From positions 1-25,367 of the forward strand of contig DASWMP010000145.1 in assembly GCA_036399695.1 (NCBI GenBank): DNA of 25,367 nucleotides. The letters run 5' to 3'. Under the pieces are notes generated by a model. It ran no database searches. It worked only from the letters and a program-made list of their open reading frames with translations, and was not told where the DNA came from. Position 1 is the stretch's first letter; every line of letters starts with the position of its first letter. Shown here piece after piece: positions 1-7,677 of the stretch. The position numbers and the translations under genes are program-made. This DNA comes from DASVEE01 sp036399695 (GTDB taxonomy: Bacteria > Acidobacteriota > Thermoanaerobaculia > Gp7-AA8).

Positions 1-35
1 TGTGCCCGCGGGTGCCCGATATTCGGCGGATCTGA

Positions 36-62
36 ATGTGGGACAGACACTCCTGTCTGTCC
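36..62. repeat. Half copy of the 105-bp REPIN-like repeat
   Basis: This matches the left end of the complete elements at 3193-3297 and 19294-19398: ATGTGGG followed by a small hairpin with 9-bp arms GGACAGACA and TGTCTGTCC around a CTCC loop. The linker and right half are missing; sequence after 62 is unrelated. The bases just before it (TCTGA) match, in reverse complement, the flank of the 19398 end. It lies downstream of the minus-strand pseudouridine synthase gene. Confidence 0.75.
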
Positions 63-136
63 GCGCCCGCAGGCGCCGGTTCATCGACGGCAGAACCAAG
101 GGAGTAGATCGAGGCGCACCGTTTTGAGACACCCTC

Positions 137-182
137 CGATAGCTACCGCTCTGCTACACGTGTAAAAGAGCGGTAGCTATCG
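137..182. other. Perfect 16-bp stem-loop downstream of rluB
   Basis: CGATAGCTACCGCTCT (137-152) is exactly complementary to 167-182 across a 14-nt loop. It starts about 30 bp beyond the stop codon of the minus-strand pseudouridine synthase gene, where a terminator would be expected. No T-tract follows on either strand, so an intrinsic terminator is only possible. The rest of 1-214 holds only the half repeat at 36-62. Confidence 0.6.
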
Positions 183-214
183 ATCGCCACCGCACTCCTG
201 GATCGCTTCGCGCT

Positions 215-988
215 CTACCTCCGCGGTCCCTTCAACAATCCCTTCACCTCCGCGGGAGCGAGCTCCCGCGTCCCGCCGATCGGGAGGTCGCCGATCTGTA
301 CGCTTCCGATGGCGGTCCGCACCAGCTTCAGCACCTTGGCGTCGAGGGCTTCGACCATCCTCCGCACCTGGCGGTTGCGCCCTTCGGTGATGGTGATCTC
401 GAAAACGGTCTTGCCGCCGGACTCGCGGAGGCGGTTCACCACCGCCGGCCGGGTCGGGCCGTCGCGAAGCTCGAGGCCGTTGCGCAGCAGGGACAGCTCG
501 TCGTCGGTGAGGAACCGCGACGCTTTCACCAGGTAGGTCTTCGGGACGTGGTACTCGGGATTCGTCAGCCGCTCGGCGAACTGGGTGTCGTTCGTCAGGA
601 TCAACAACCCGCTCGTGTCGAGGTCCAGCCGGCCGACGGGAAACAGATAGCGGTCGCGATCCGGCAGCAGGTCGTAGATCGTCTGCCGTCCCTGCGGATC
701 GCGATACGTCGTCAGGTAACCCTTCGGTTTGTAGAGCAGCAGGTACGTCGCGGCCGCTTTCTGCAGCGGCTTGCGGTCGAACTCGATGCGGTCGCGCTCG
801 AGGTCGACCCACTGGTCGGGATCGCGGACGACTTTGCCGTTTACCCGCACGCGTCCTTCCGCCACCCATTTGCGCGCTTCGGTGCGCGAGCCGACGCCCG
901 CTTTCGACAGCACGCGCTCCAATGTTTTCAGCGGACGATCGCCTGGTGGCGGTTTCGGTACAGAAGTCGTCACGACGCGAAGGTACAA
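215..988 (-). CDS. rluB: rRNA pseudouridine synthase, RsuA/RluB/E/F family
   Basis: Isomerises a specific uridine in rRNA to pseudouridine in the cytoplasm. An N-terminal S4 RNA-binding domain (about residues 22-60, LERVLSKAGVGSRTEA) is followed by the catalytic domain. This carries the family signature GRLDLDTSGLLILTND; D122 of GRLD is the expected catalytic aspartate. The later block GRNRQVRRM (about 203-211) is also typical. Length (257 aa) fits the family. RluB is favoured over RsuA by overall pattern, but the exact target uridine is not certain. The start is ambiguous: the frame opens with TTG at 988, which shares a base with the ATG of the divergent lipoprotein gene; GTG at 973 or TTG at 922 (just before the S4 domain) are alternatives. 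None has a convincing ribosome binding site. Confidence 0.93.
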   Translation of the reverse strand: MYLRVVTTSVPKPPPGDRPLKTLERVLSKAGVGSRTEARKWVAEGRVRVNGKVVRDPDQWVDLERDRIEFDRKPLQKAAATYLLLYKPKGYLTTYRDPQGRQTIYDLLPDRDRYLFPVGRLDLDTSGLLILTNDTQFAERLTNPEYHVPKTYLVKASRFLTDDELSLLRNGLELRDGPTRPAVVNRLRESGGKTVFEITITEGRNRQVRRMVEALDAKVLKLVRTAIGSVQIGDLPIGGTRELAPAEVKGLLKGPRR

Positions 989-1677
989 TGCCCTCGATGC
1001 GCCGGTCCATCGTCATCATTCTCGGTATCGTCCTCTCCGCTTCCTGCTCGAAAGAGAAAACGACTCCGGCGTCCGCCACGGCAGGGACCTCCACCGCCAC
1101 GACGTCGACGCAAGCCGCGACCCCGCAGCCCCCGATGACGCCGTCGCCTGCCTCCACGGCGAAGAAAGTCGACGCGACTTACGCCGGCGGCATGCAGTGG
1201 TTCCGCGGCACCAAGGGCTTCCACTTCCTCCTCGACGAGAACGGCCGCCGCGCGGAAGGCGATCTGGCCCGCGCGAACATCGGTCAGGAACGCGTCCGCT
1301 TCACCGCCGACGGCGGCGAATGGCTCGGCATCTCGCGCAAGACCGGCGTGCACTGGTACCGCCGGAACGGCAGCGGCTGGACGGTCGACAAGGCGCCGCC
1401 CGAGATCGCCAACAGCGTCTGGCAGCGGACGACGCTGGCCTTCGATCCGATGAAGAAGGAAGGGGAGGCGCAGGCGGACGGCAGCGAGCCGATCGACGGC
1501 GTGCCGCACAACCGTTTCCGCTTCACGAATGCGAATACAGGTGACGTGCATCAACTCTCGGTCAGCACGACAAAGGGCAACATCGCGAAGCTGAAGATCG
1601 AGAGCCGCTTCACGCCGGCGACGCTGACGATTACGCGTCCCGACGAAGCGGTGAACATCGAGGATCCGGGGAAGTAA
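988..1677 (+). CDS. Hypothetical lipoprotein
   Basis: A 229-aa predicted lipoprotein of unknown function. The N-terminus is a type II signal peptide: basic MPSMRR, a hydrophobic stretch (IVIILGIVL) and lipobox LSASC, giving a lipidated Cys20. A Thr/Ala/Pro-rich linker (about 22-58) precedes a probable beta-rich domain with many aromatic and charged residues, ending in TLTITRPDEAVNIEDPGK. The C-terminal part is faintly like LolA/LppX-type beta folds, but I cannot assign it. ATG 988 is preferred because GAAGG lies 4 nt upstream; ATG 997 is an alternative. It is divergent from rluB with essentially no gap. The 49 bp after the stop begin with two copies of ACGGCAG, possibly a remnant of the heptamer repeats described elsewhere. 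Confidence 0.8.
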   Translation: MPSMRRSIVIILGIVLSASCSKEKTTPASATAGTSTATTSTQAATPQPPMTPSPASTAKKVDATYAGGMQWFRGTKGFHFLLDENGRRAEGDLARANIGQERVRFTADGGEWLGISRKTGVHWYRRNGSGWTVDKAPPEIANSVWQRTTLAFDPMKKEGEAQADGSEPIDGVPHNRFRFTNANTGDVHQLSVSTTKGNIAKLKIESRFTPATLTITRPDEAVNIEDPGK

Positions 1678-1726
1678 CGGCAGACGGCAGTCGGTTCGAG
1701 GTTGAAGATCGGTTCGGGAGACCCCA

Positions 1727-2974
1727 ATGACCAGGATGACGGTGTGGTGGGCAGGGTTTGGTGCGGTACTCGGATGTTCGGCATTCGCTCTCTCCAGGTT
1801 CGTCGCGCCGCCGCCCCCGCGAGTCGTCGCGGCCGCCGCGATTGCGGCCGTTGCACCGCCACCGCCTCCCGTTCCCGTCGTCGAGCCGCCGCCGGCGAAG
1901 CCATCCGCCGAAACGCCGACGCTCGTCGAAGTCGCTGAAGCAACGACTGACCGCCGCGTCCGCGCGCTCGCCTCTGAGATGGCGAAAATGTGGACCCGCA
2001 ACCCGGACGAGCTGGTCGTCGTGATCGACGACGCCGCCCGCTCGACCCCGTCCTCACCGTCCGTGACGATGCTGCTCGCCATCGCCCATGCGGAGACGAA
2101 CGGGAAGATCCTCGACGTCTCCGAGGCGGGGGCCGTCGGTCTGGCCCAGGCCACGCCGGTTGCGGCGACGCAGGAGGGCTTCGACGGGAAGCTCTTCGTC
2201 ACGCCCGATTACCTCATCGGCTCGCGCTGTTACATCATGAAGAAGCCGCTCGGCGACGCCGACACCATCGCCTCGATGCTCGTCGACAACGACACGCCGC
2301 AGCGCCGCAAGCGGGCCAGGCGCCTGCTCGAATCGGCGAAGTCGCTCCGCCGCGAAGGTGTGGACGAGCTCGAGCTGCTCGAGCGCTACGCCACGCCGGT
2401 GTTCTTCGAGCGCATCGCCGCGGCCGACCGCCACAACAAGGAAGTGCTGAACCGCCTCGGCAAGCTGCTCGACCACGGTTCGCGCAAGGAGCTGCGCGAC
2501 TTCCGCAACGAGATCCGTACCGAGTACCGCGCGCTCAAGCAGGAACAGCTCGCGTCGTGGCGCCGCTATCAGTTGGAGCTGGCGGCCAAGCGCGATGAGA
2601 TGCTGGTCGAGCACTTCAAGCTCGACGCGAGCTACGTGAAGAAAGAGATGGCCTACGAGGCCAGCGAGTACCTAGGCGAGCATCTCGACGACCGCTTTTC
2701 GGCGAAGAAGATGGCCGCCTTCCTGGTGCGCCACCTCGACCGCAAGTCGATCGAAGCGCGCAAGCTGGCGTCGTCGGAGTCCGACGTGGAAGCGATGACG
2801 GCCGCGCTCTACAACGGCGGCTCGCACAACGTGAAGCGCATGCTCGCGGGGCTGATCCGCACGCTGCCGGAGACTCAGAACTACATGCAGAAGGTGCCGG
2901 CCACGCGCCGCCGTCTGGATGGTGTGATCGCGGGGACGGCGCTGGGCGCGGACTCGATGCGGACGCTGCGCTAA
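1727..2974 (+). CDS. Lytic-transglycosylase-like (SLT) protein with large insertion
   Basis: Probably cleaves peptidoglycan glycan strands in the periplasm. The 415-aa protein starts with an uncleaved-looking signal anchor (about residues 5-25), then a Pro/Ala-rich linker (26-65). The SLT core is recognisable in two pieces. The first is LLAIAHAETNG (116-126), where E123 fits the catalytic glutamate, with GAVGLAQATP (135-144). The second is LYNGGSHNVKRML (361-373) with the trailing LPETQNYMQKV block. In typical SLT domains these pieces are about 100 residues apart; here E123 and Y362 are about 240 apart, the insert being charged and probably helical. GGGAG 6 nt before ATG 1727 is a good ribosome binding site. 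Repeat element A begins at the stop codon. Confidence 0.82.
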   Translation: MTRMTVWWAGFGAVLGCSAFALSRFVAPPPPRVVAAAAIAAVAPPPPPVPVVEPPPAKPSAETPTLVEVAEATTDRRVRALASEMAKMWTRNPDELVVVIDDAARSTPSSPSVTMLLAIAHAETNGKILDVSEAGAVGLAQATPVAATQEGFDGKLFVTPDYLIGSRCYIMKKPLGDADTIASMLVDNDTPQRRKRARRLLESAKSLRREGVDELELLERYATPVFFERIAAADRHNKEVLNRLGKLLDHGSRKELRDFRNEIRTEYRALKQEQLASWRRYQLELAAKRDEMLVEHFKLDASYVKKEMAYEASEYLGEHLDDRFSAKKMAAFLVRHLDRKSIEARKLASSESDVEAMTAALYNGGSHNVKRMLAGLIRTLPETQNYMQKVPATRRRLDGVIAGTALGADSMRTLR

Positions 2975-3086
2975 GGGATCAGGGCCCGGGGCCCCGCCCC
3001 GGTTGGGGGTCAGACCCTGGGTTCCCGGGGCAGCAGGGGGCCCCCTCGAACCTCGCGCCCGACACCCAATGGGTGAGCCTCGGGCC
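2975..3086 (+). repeat. GC-rich hairpin element A at 3' end of SLT gene
   Basis: Immediately after the TAA at 2972-2974 comes GGGATCAGGGCCCGGGG, then an imperfect inverted repeat with arms of roughly 45 nt. The distal arm carries CTCGAACCTCGCGCCCGAC, identical to a block in element B (3391-3493). Elements B and C begin with the same AGGGATC boundary against their host gene's stop codon. Loop and arms are very GC-rich. No T-tract follows. Confidence 0.8.
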
Positions 3087-3147
3087 ACAATGCTCAAGCG
3101 TCGAGCGAGGGAGATCGAAGCGCGCGGAGCGGGCGTCAGCGTCGTAG

Positions 3148-3331
3148 CCCCGGGCGGAAGCCAGCAAAGGCGTTGACTTAGAAATTTGCCTCATGTGGGA
3201 CAGACACTCCTGTCTGTCCGGCCCACCCCCGAGGTCCATTCCTCCAGACAAGCGACCGTTCGGGTGCACGGGACAGACAAGAGTGTCTGTCCCACATCTA
3301 AAGTCAACGCCATTGGGGCGCAAGCCCGGGG
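3148..3331. repeat. Outer inverted repeat enclosing a REPIN-like element
   Basis: The 105-bp element at 3193-3297 sits inside a second, longer inverted repeat. GGCGTTGACTTAG (3169-3181) pairs with CTAAAGTCAACGCC (3298-3311), with one extra base. Further out, CCCCGGG at 3148 pairs again near 3331. The nesting would make a long hairpin of about 180 nt between the convergent SLT and GGDEF-EAL genes. Confidence 0.65.
3193..3297. repeat. Complete 105-bp REPIN-like repeat, copy 1
   Basis: Two small hairpins, each with 9-bp arms GGACAGACA/TGTCTGTCC and a 4-nt loop (CTCC at left, AGAG at right), face each other across a roughly 50-bp linker and are bounded by ATGTGGG and CCCACAT. Copy 2 at 19294-19398 has exactly the same length and a clearly homologous linker (shared AGGTCCATTC, TCCAGA and GTTC blocks). 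This doublet arrangement resembles REP doublets (REPINs), which RAYT transposases move in other bacteria. No RAYT gene is in the window. Confidence 0.85.
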
Positions 3332-3390
3332 GAAAAGCCCCCCACCATCAGAGCCGGCGTGAGCCCGCGACAGCCGGTCCTGAGTGCCGC

Positions 3391-3493
3391 CGGCTCCCGG
3401 CCGGGGCTCAGACCTGGGTCGGGAGCGCAGCAGGGAGCCCCTCGAACCTCGCGCCCGACGCCCACCGGGCCCTGGGCCCCGGGCGCCGATCCC
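3391..3493 (-). repeat. GC-rich hairpin element B at 3' end of GGDEF-EAL gene
   Basis: Read on the minus strand, the host gene's TGA is followed directly by GGGATCGGCGCCCGGGGCCC, the same boundary as elements A and C. The gene-proximal arm carries CTCGAACCTCGCGCCCGAC, identical to element A. The distal arm (GGGGCTCAGACCTGGGTC from 3403) is its imperfect complement. A and B point towards each other from the two convergent genes, so together with the nested repeat they fill most of the 519-bp gap 2975-3493. I see no gene in that gap. Confidence 0.8.
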
Positions 3494-5902
3494 TCACGTC
3501 AGCAACTGCTCGGCTTGTTCCGGCAGCAGCGGGCGCGAAAACACGTACCCTTGCATCTCGTCGCAGCCGAGCTCCGTGAGGATTCGGCGCTGCGCCTCGG
3601 TCTCCACTCCCTCACCCACGACGCGCAGCTTCAGCGAGTGGGCCATCGTGACGATGGCCTGGACGATGGCCTTCTCGGGCCCCGTGTCGCGGAGATCGGT
3701 GATGAACGAGCTGTCGATTTTCACGGCATCGATGGGGAGGAAGCGCAACTGCCCGAGGGACGAGTAGCCGGTGCCGAAGTCGTCGAGCGAGACGCTGATG
3801 CCGAGGGCGCGGAAGTGGGAGAGACGGCCGATCGTGAGATCGCTGTCGCGGATCGAGAGGCTTTCGGTGATCTCCAGATCGAGGTAGCGGGGATCGAAGC
3901 GCGTCTCCTCCAGCACCCCTTCGACCATGCGGATCATCGACTCGTGCTGGAACTGGCGCGGCGAGAGGTTGACCGACAGACGGAGATCGCGGAACCCGAG
4001 CTCGTGCCACGCGGCCATCTGGCGGCAGCCGCTCCAGAGCACCCATTCGCCGATCGGCACGATGGTCCCGATCTCCTCGGCCAGGGGGATGAAGTCCTTC
4101 GGCTCGACGATGCCGAAGCCGGGGCGGTTCCAGCGCACGAGTGCTTCGAAGCCGGTGATCCGCCCGCTGTGCAGCTCGACGATGGGCTGATAGACGAGGA
4201 ACAGCTCATCGCGCTCGAGGGCGCGGCGCAGCGCGGTCTCCAGCGTCAGGCGTAATTCGGCGCGGCGCTGGGCGAGCGGGGTGAAGAACTGGTAGTTGTT
4301 GCGCCCCAGCTCTTTCGCGCGGTACATCGCGCTGTCGGCGTTCTTGACGATCGTGTCGGCGTCGTGGCCGTCGTGCGGGGAGATGGCGATGCCGAGGCTG
4401 GCGCTGACGAACAGCTCGCGGTCGTAGATCATGAACGGATGGCGGATCGCCTCCAGCACCCGTTCCGCGACCTTCGCGGCGCCGGCGGCCGCGGCGCCCT
4501 GATCGAACTCCGGCAGGATGAAGACGAACTCGTCGCCGCCGATGCGGGCGACGGTATCGTCGGGACGGAGGCAGCTCGTCAGCCGCGTGGCGACCGCGCG
4601 CAGCAACTCGTCGCCGGCGCTGTGGGCCATCGTGTCGTTGATCAGCTTGAAGTGATCGAGGTCGAGGAACATGACGGCGACGGAGCGGCCGTGCCGCTTC
4701 GCCTGCGCCATCGCCAGCGCGAGCCGGTCGTTGAAGAGGAAGCGGTTCGGCAGGTCGGTGAGCGAGTCGTGGAAGGCCTGATACTCGATCCGCTCTTCCG
4801 CGACTTTGCGCGCCGTGATGTCGATGATCGTGCCTTCGAGGATCTCCTCGCCTGTGACTTCGTCGTGGACGACGGTCTCGTTCAGGAGGGCCCAGAGCGC
4901 CTGGCCGTCGCGGCGGCGGAGACGGACCTCGAAGTTGGCCACGTCGCCGCGCGCGCGGATGCTCGTGATCAGCTCCTCACGATCGTGCGGGGAGAAGTAG
5001 AGGCTCGGCGTCTCGACCGTGAGCACTTCCTCGGCGGACGAGTAGCCGAACATGCGCACGAAGGCCTCGTTGCACTCGATCAGCCGCCCGCCCGTCGTGG
5101 AGCGGAAGACGCCCGCGAGATTGCGCGCGAAGAGCGTCTGATACCGCCGCTCGGCGCGCTTCTGCTCCGTGATGTCGAAGGTCATGCCGATGACGCCCTC
5201 GATCTCGCCGAGCCTGCCGAGCAGCGGCTGGACGCGGAGGAGCAGGTCCCGGTCGTGCCAGCGTGTTTCGTAGGCCACGCTCTCGCCGGCGAGAGCGCGT
5301 CGATGGACCTCGATGGCGTCGTAGAACATGTCGGTGCCGCGCAGGTAGTCTTCGAGTGAGACGCCGATGAGCTGTCCGGGCTCGAGCCCGACGGCCGCCA
5401 GTCCGCCGCCCTGGGACGAGGTGATGATGAGATTGCGGTCGACGCTCCAGACGTTCGCCGGCAGTTGCTCGAGGATCGAGCGGTGCCGGAGCTCGACGTT
5501 CTTGCGCTCGGTGATGTCGCGGGCGTTGATGAGTACTTTTTCTAGCGACCCGTCGGCGGCGTAGACGGGCACGCCGAGCGATTCGGTCTCGATGTAGCTG
5601 CCGTTCGCATGCTGGACGCGCAGTTCGACACGCGCCGACGTGTGTTCCTCGGCCCGCCGGCGGAAGACCTGCTGCTGCTTCTCACGATCGTCGGGATGCA
5701 GGAAGTCGCCACAGTGGTGGCCGACGATGCTCTCGGGCGTGCGCCCGATGATCTGAAGGATGGAAGGGGAGGCCCAGACGATCCGGCCTTCCGGATCGAG
5801 GATGAGGATCATGTCGCGCGTGTATTGCGCGACCAGCCGGTACCGCTCGTGGGACTCGGCGAGGTCATTGGCCTCGGCGGGTCCGATCGGATTGAGAACC
5901 AT
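3494..5902 (-). CDS. PAS-GGDEF-EAL cyclic-di-GMP turnover protein
   Basis: An 802-aa soluble regulator that may both make and degrade cyclic di-GMP. Three PAS-type sensor modules come first (about residues 18-135, 136-250, 251-368). The first and third look like clear PAS folds, ending in DITER and DITAR linkers. The GGDEF domain (about 370-540) has an intact GGDEF at 455-459, and RPDD five residues before it matches the inhibitory I-site RxxD. The EAL domain (about 550-800) keeps EALVRW (586-591), NLSP, ITES, DDFGTGYSS (707-715) and K728 of VKID, so both activities look possible. There is no membrane segment, so the signal is probably cytoplasmic, such as a small ligand, redox state or oxygen. 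No haem or flavin motif is obvious. ATG 5902 lacks a clear ribosome binding site. Element B abuts the stop codon. Confidence 0.95.
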   Translation of the reverse strand: MVLNPIGPAEANDLAESHERYRLVAQYTRDMILILDPEGRIVWASPSILQIIGRTPESIVGHHCGDFLHPDDREKQQQVFRRRAEEHTSARVELRVQHANGSYIETESLGVPVYAADGSLEKVLINARDITERKNVELRHRSILEQLPANVWSVDRNLIITSSQGGGLAAVGLEPGQLIGVSLEDYLRGTDMFYDAIEVHRRALAGESVAYETRWHDRDLLLRVQPLLGRLGEIEGVIGMTFDITEQKRAERRYQTLFARNLAGVFRSTTGGRLIECNEAFVRMFGYSSAEEVLTVETPSLYFSPHDREELITSIRARGDVANFEVRLRRRDGQALWALLNETVVHDEVTGEEILEGTIIDITARKVAEERIEYQAFHDSLTDLPNRFLFNDRLALAMAQAKRHGRSVAVMFLDLDHFKLINDTMAHSAGDELLRAVATRLTSCLRPDDTVARIGGDEFVFILPEFDQGAAAAGAAKVAERVLEAIRHPFMIYDRELFVSASLGIAISPHDGHDADTIVKNADSAMYRAKELGRNNYQFFTPLAQRRAELRLTLETALRRALERDELFLVYQPIVELHSGRITGFEALVRWNRPGFGIVEPKDFIPLAEEIGTIVPIGEWVLWSGCRQMAAWHELGFRDLRLSVNLSPRQFQHESMIRMVEGVLEETRFDPRYLDLEITESLSIRDSDLTIGRLSHFRALGISVSLDDFGTGYSSLGQLRFLPIDAVKIDSSFITDLRDTGPEKAIVQAIVTMAHSLKLRVVGEGVETEAQRRILTELGCDEMQGYVFSRPLLPEQAEQLLT

Positions 5903-5937
5903 GGGTTAGGCCGGGGCGATTGTCGCATATACATGGG

Positions 5938-6047
5938 TGGGGCTCGGGGCCCGGGGCCCTGGGCCCAGGGGAGAAAGGCTTAGCCTCGGACTGTGGGGGC
6001 TGCTTCATCTCGTGGGGCCCGGGCCTCGAGCCCCGGGCCCTCACCGG
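5938..6047 (-). repeat. GC-rich hairpin element D overlapping the ndh 3' end
   Basis: GGGGCTCGGGGCCCGGGGCC from about 5939 is complementary to about 6013-6040, with a roughly 45-60 nt interior. On the minus strand the inner edge reads GGTGAGGGCCCGGGG, like the TGAGGG boundary of element B but lacking the ATCA bases. Unlike the other copies, the TGA here is out of frame, so the dehydrogenase gene reads through the arm and stops in the loop region at 5980. The conserved GAACCTCG block of elements A-C is not visible. Confidence 0.65.
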
Positions 6048-7293
6048 TAATCAGGCGCGCGCCGCGCTGGCGGGTGAAGTAGGCCCAGCCCCACTGCAGC
6101 ATCACGAGAAAGCGGTTGCGGAAGCCGATGAGGAAGAAGAGGTGAATGGCCAGCCACGCGACCCAGGCCAGGAAGCCGCTCAGCTTCTTGTTGCCGCCGA
6201 AGTCGGCGACGGCAGCGGCGCGGCCGATGGTCGCGAGCGAGCCTTTGTCGTTGTAGCGGAAGGCGCGGAGGGGCTGGCCGGCCACGGCTCGCTCGAGATT
6301 GAGGGCGGTGTGTTTGCCTTCCTGAATGGCCGCGGGGGCCACGCCGGGAACGGGATCGCCGCCGGGCGTCTTGGCGCTGGCGAGATCGCCGAGGACGAAG
6401 ACGTTATGGTGGCCAGGAATCGTGAGGTCGGGCTCCACGATGACACGTCCGGCGCGGTCGAGCGGCACGCCGAGCGAGCGGCCGAGCGGATTGGCCTGCA
6501 CGCCGGCGGCCCAGAGGACGGTATGCGTGGGGATGACGCGCTCGCCGATGCGCACCTCGTGCGCCGTGACGTTCGTGACGATGGCGCTGGTGATGACTTC
6601 CACGCCGAGCCGTTCGAGCTGCTCCTGCGCCCTCGCGGAGAGGTCGGGAGGATAGGGAGGGAGGACGCGGTCTTTCCCTTCGAGCAGGATCACGCGCGCG
6701 CTTTCCGGATGGATGTGGCGGAAGTCGCGGACCATCGTCTGCCGCGCGATCTCTGAGAGTGCGCCGGCCAGTTCCGCGCCGGTCGGACCGGCGCCGATGA
6801 CGACGAACGTCAGCCACTCGGCCTGCTTCACCGGATCGGCCTCGCGCTCGGCGGCTTCGAAGGCGTAGAGCACGCGCCGCCGGATCTCCAGCGCATCCTC
6901 GATCGTCTTGAGGCCGGGTGCATCGCGTTCCCACTCCGGATGATTGAAGTAGGAGTGCGTCGCGCCGGTGGCGAGGACGAGATAGTCGTACGTCAGCTCA
7001 CCGTCGGCGAGTTGGATGCGCCGTGTCTTCGGATCGATGCCTGTGACCTCGCCCAGGATGACGTCGAGGTTCTTCTGGCCGCGCAGGATGCCCCGGATCG
7101 GCGCGGCGATGTCGGCGGGGTTCAGCGCCGCGGTTGCCACCTGGTAGAGGAGCGGCTGGAAGAGGTGGTAGTTGCGCCGGTCGACCAGCGTGATGCGGCA
7201 CTCGACGTCTTTGAGGTTACGTGCCGTGTAGAGACCGGCGAACCCTCCACCGACGATGACCACGTGGGGTGAAGCAGGGGGTGAATCAGGCAT
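5980..7293 (-). CDS. ndh: Type II NADH dehydrogenase (NDH-2), FAD-dependent
   Basis: Membrane-associated NADH:quinone oxidoreductase that feeds electrons to the quinone pool without proton pumping. In the 437-aa protein, the FAD-binding VVIVGGGFAGL (11-21) is followed by LVLATGATHSYF (105-116). The NAD-binding motif is VVIGAGPTGAELAG (164-177). The flavin-contacting VFVLGDLA (298-305) and the quinone-site region APAAIQEGKH (319-328) are present. A hydrophobic C-terminal region (about 371-405) would anchor it to the inner membrane. GAGGAG lies about 9 nt before ATG 7293. Oddly, the last 20 or so residues (from GEGPGLEARA) are encoded by repeat element D and are probably not ancestral. Related flavoproteins such as sulfide:quinone reductase are less likely because the Cys residues they need are absent. 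Confidence 0.92.
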   Translation of the reverse strand: MPDSPPASPHVVIVGGGFAGLYTARNLKDVECRITLVDRRNYHLFQPLLYQVATAALNPADIAAPIRGILRGQKNLDVILGEVTGIDPKTRRIQLADGELTYDYLVLATGATHSYFNHPEWERDAPGLKTIEDALEIRRRVLYAFEAAEREADPVKQAEWLTFVVIGAGPTGAELAGALSEIARQTMVRDFRHIHPESARVILLEGKDRVLPPYPPDLSARAQEQLERLGVEVITSAIVTNVTAHEVRIGERVIPTHTVLWAAGVQANPLGRSLGVPLDRAGRVIVEPDLTIPGHHNVFVLGDLASAKTPGGDPVPGVAPAAIQEGKHTALNLERAVAGQPLRAFRYNDKGSLATIGRAAAVADFGGNKKLSGFLAWVAWLAIHLFFLIGFRNRFLVMLQWGWAYFTRQRGARLITGEGPGLEARAPRDEAAPTVRG

Positions 7294-7331
7294 GTACTTC
7301 GACTCCTCAGGGCCTGGCGGCCCGCCGAAGT

Positions 7332-7613
7332 CTATGCCGGTTCGGTTTTCGGCGCGAGCAAGGTCGACGCTTCACGTATGAGGCGGCGCATCTGTTCGAG
7401 CGCTTCGGGGTCCTCGGCCAGACGGACTTTCAGCTCCTCGAGGAAGGGGACGTCCTCGAGCCGCTCGCGCTCGCTGCCGAAGCGATCAATGAAGTCGAGC
7501 CACTTCTCGGGGTCACCGTCGAAGAGGGTCAGCAGGATCTGCAGGCGTGCGAAGTTCTCGGCCAGGCCGTAGAGACTCCAGGTGGGCATCAACTCGTAGG
7601 TTTCGAACTGCAT
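7332..7613 (-). CDS. Hypothetical small acidic protein
   Basis: A 93-aa protein I do not recognise. It begins MQFETYELMPTWSLYGLAENFARLQ and appears helical and acidic, without signal peptide, Cys pairs or membrane segment. ATG 7613 is chosen because the frame upstream of it runs over intergenic sequence with no family-like features; no strong ribosome binding site is seen. It lies between the zinc-ribbon protein gene and ndh, 38 bp from the ndh start, so co-transcription is possible. Confidence 0.6.
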   Translation of the reverse strand: MQFETYELMPTWSLYGLAENFARLQILLTLFDGDPEKWLDFIDRFGSERERLEDVPFLEELKVRLAEDPEALEQMRRLIREASTLLAPKTEPA

Positions 7614-7640
7614 AGAAGAGCACTCAGCAAGGAGTGACGT

Positions 7641-7660
7641 AGGGAGGGAATTCCCTACCC
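7641..7660. other. Small imperfect palindrome centred on AATT
   Basis: AGGGAGGGAATTCCCTACCC is self-complementary except at two positions and lies 3' of the zinc-ribbon gene. Just beyond it, GGAAAGTTACTTTCC (7671-7685) is a second palindrome overlapping that gene's stop codon. Either could form a short 3' stem, but neither has a T-tract. Confidence 0.4.
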
Positions 7661-7677
7661 ACCAAGACAAGGGAAAG

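Noticed and set aside
137..182. Perfect hairpin as an intrinsic terminator
   Set aside because: No T-tract on either strand, so it is listed only as a stem-loop.
3169..3311. GTTGACTT...AAGTCAAC arms as a possible integron attC site
   Set aside because: In attC sites the AAC end is on the left and the GTT end on the right; here the order is the reverse, and no integrase or cassette is near.
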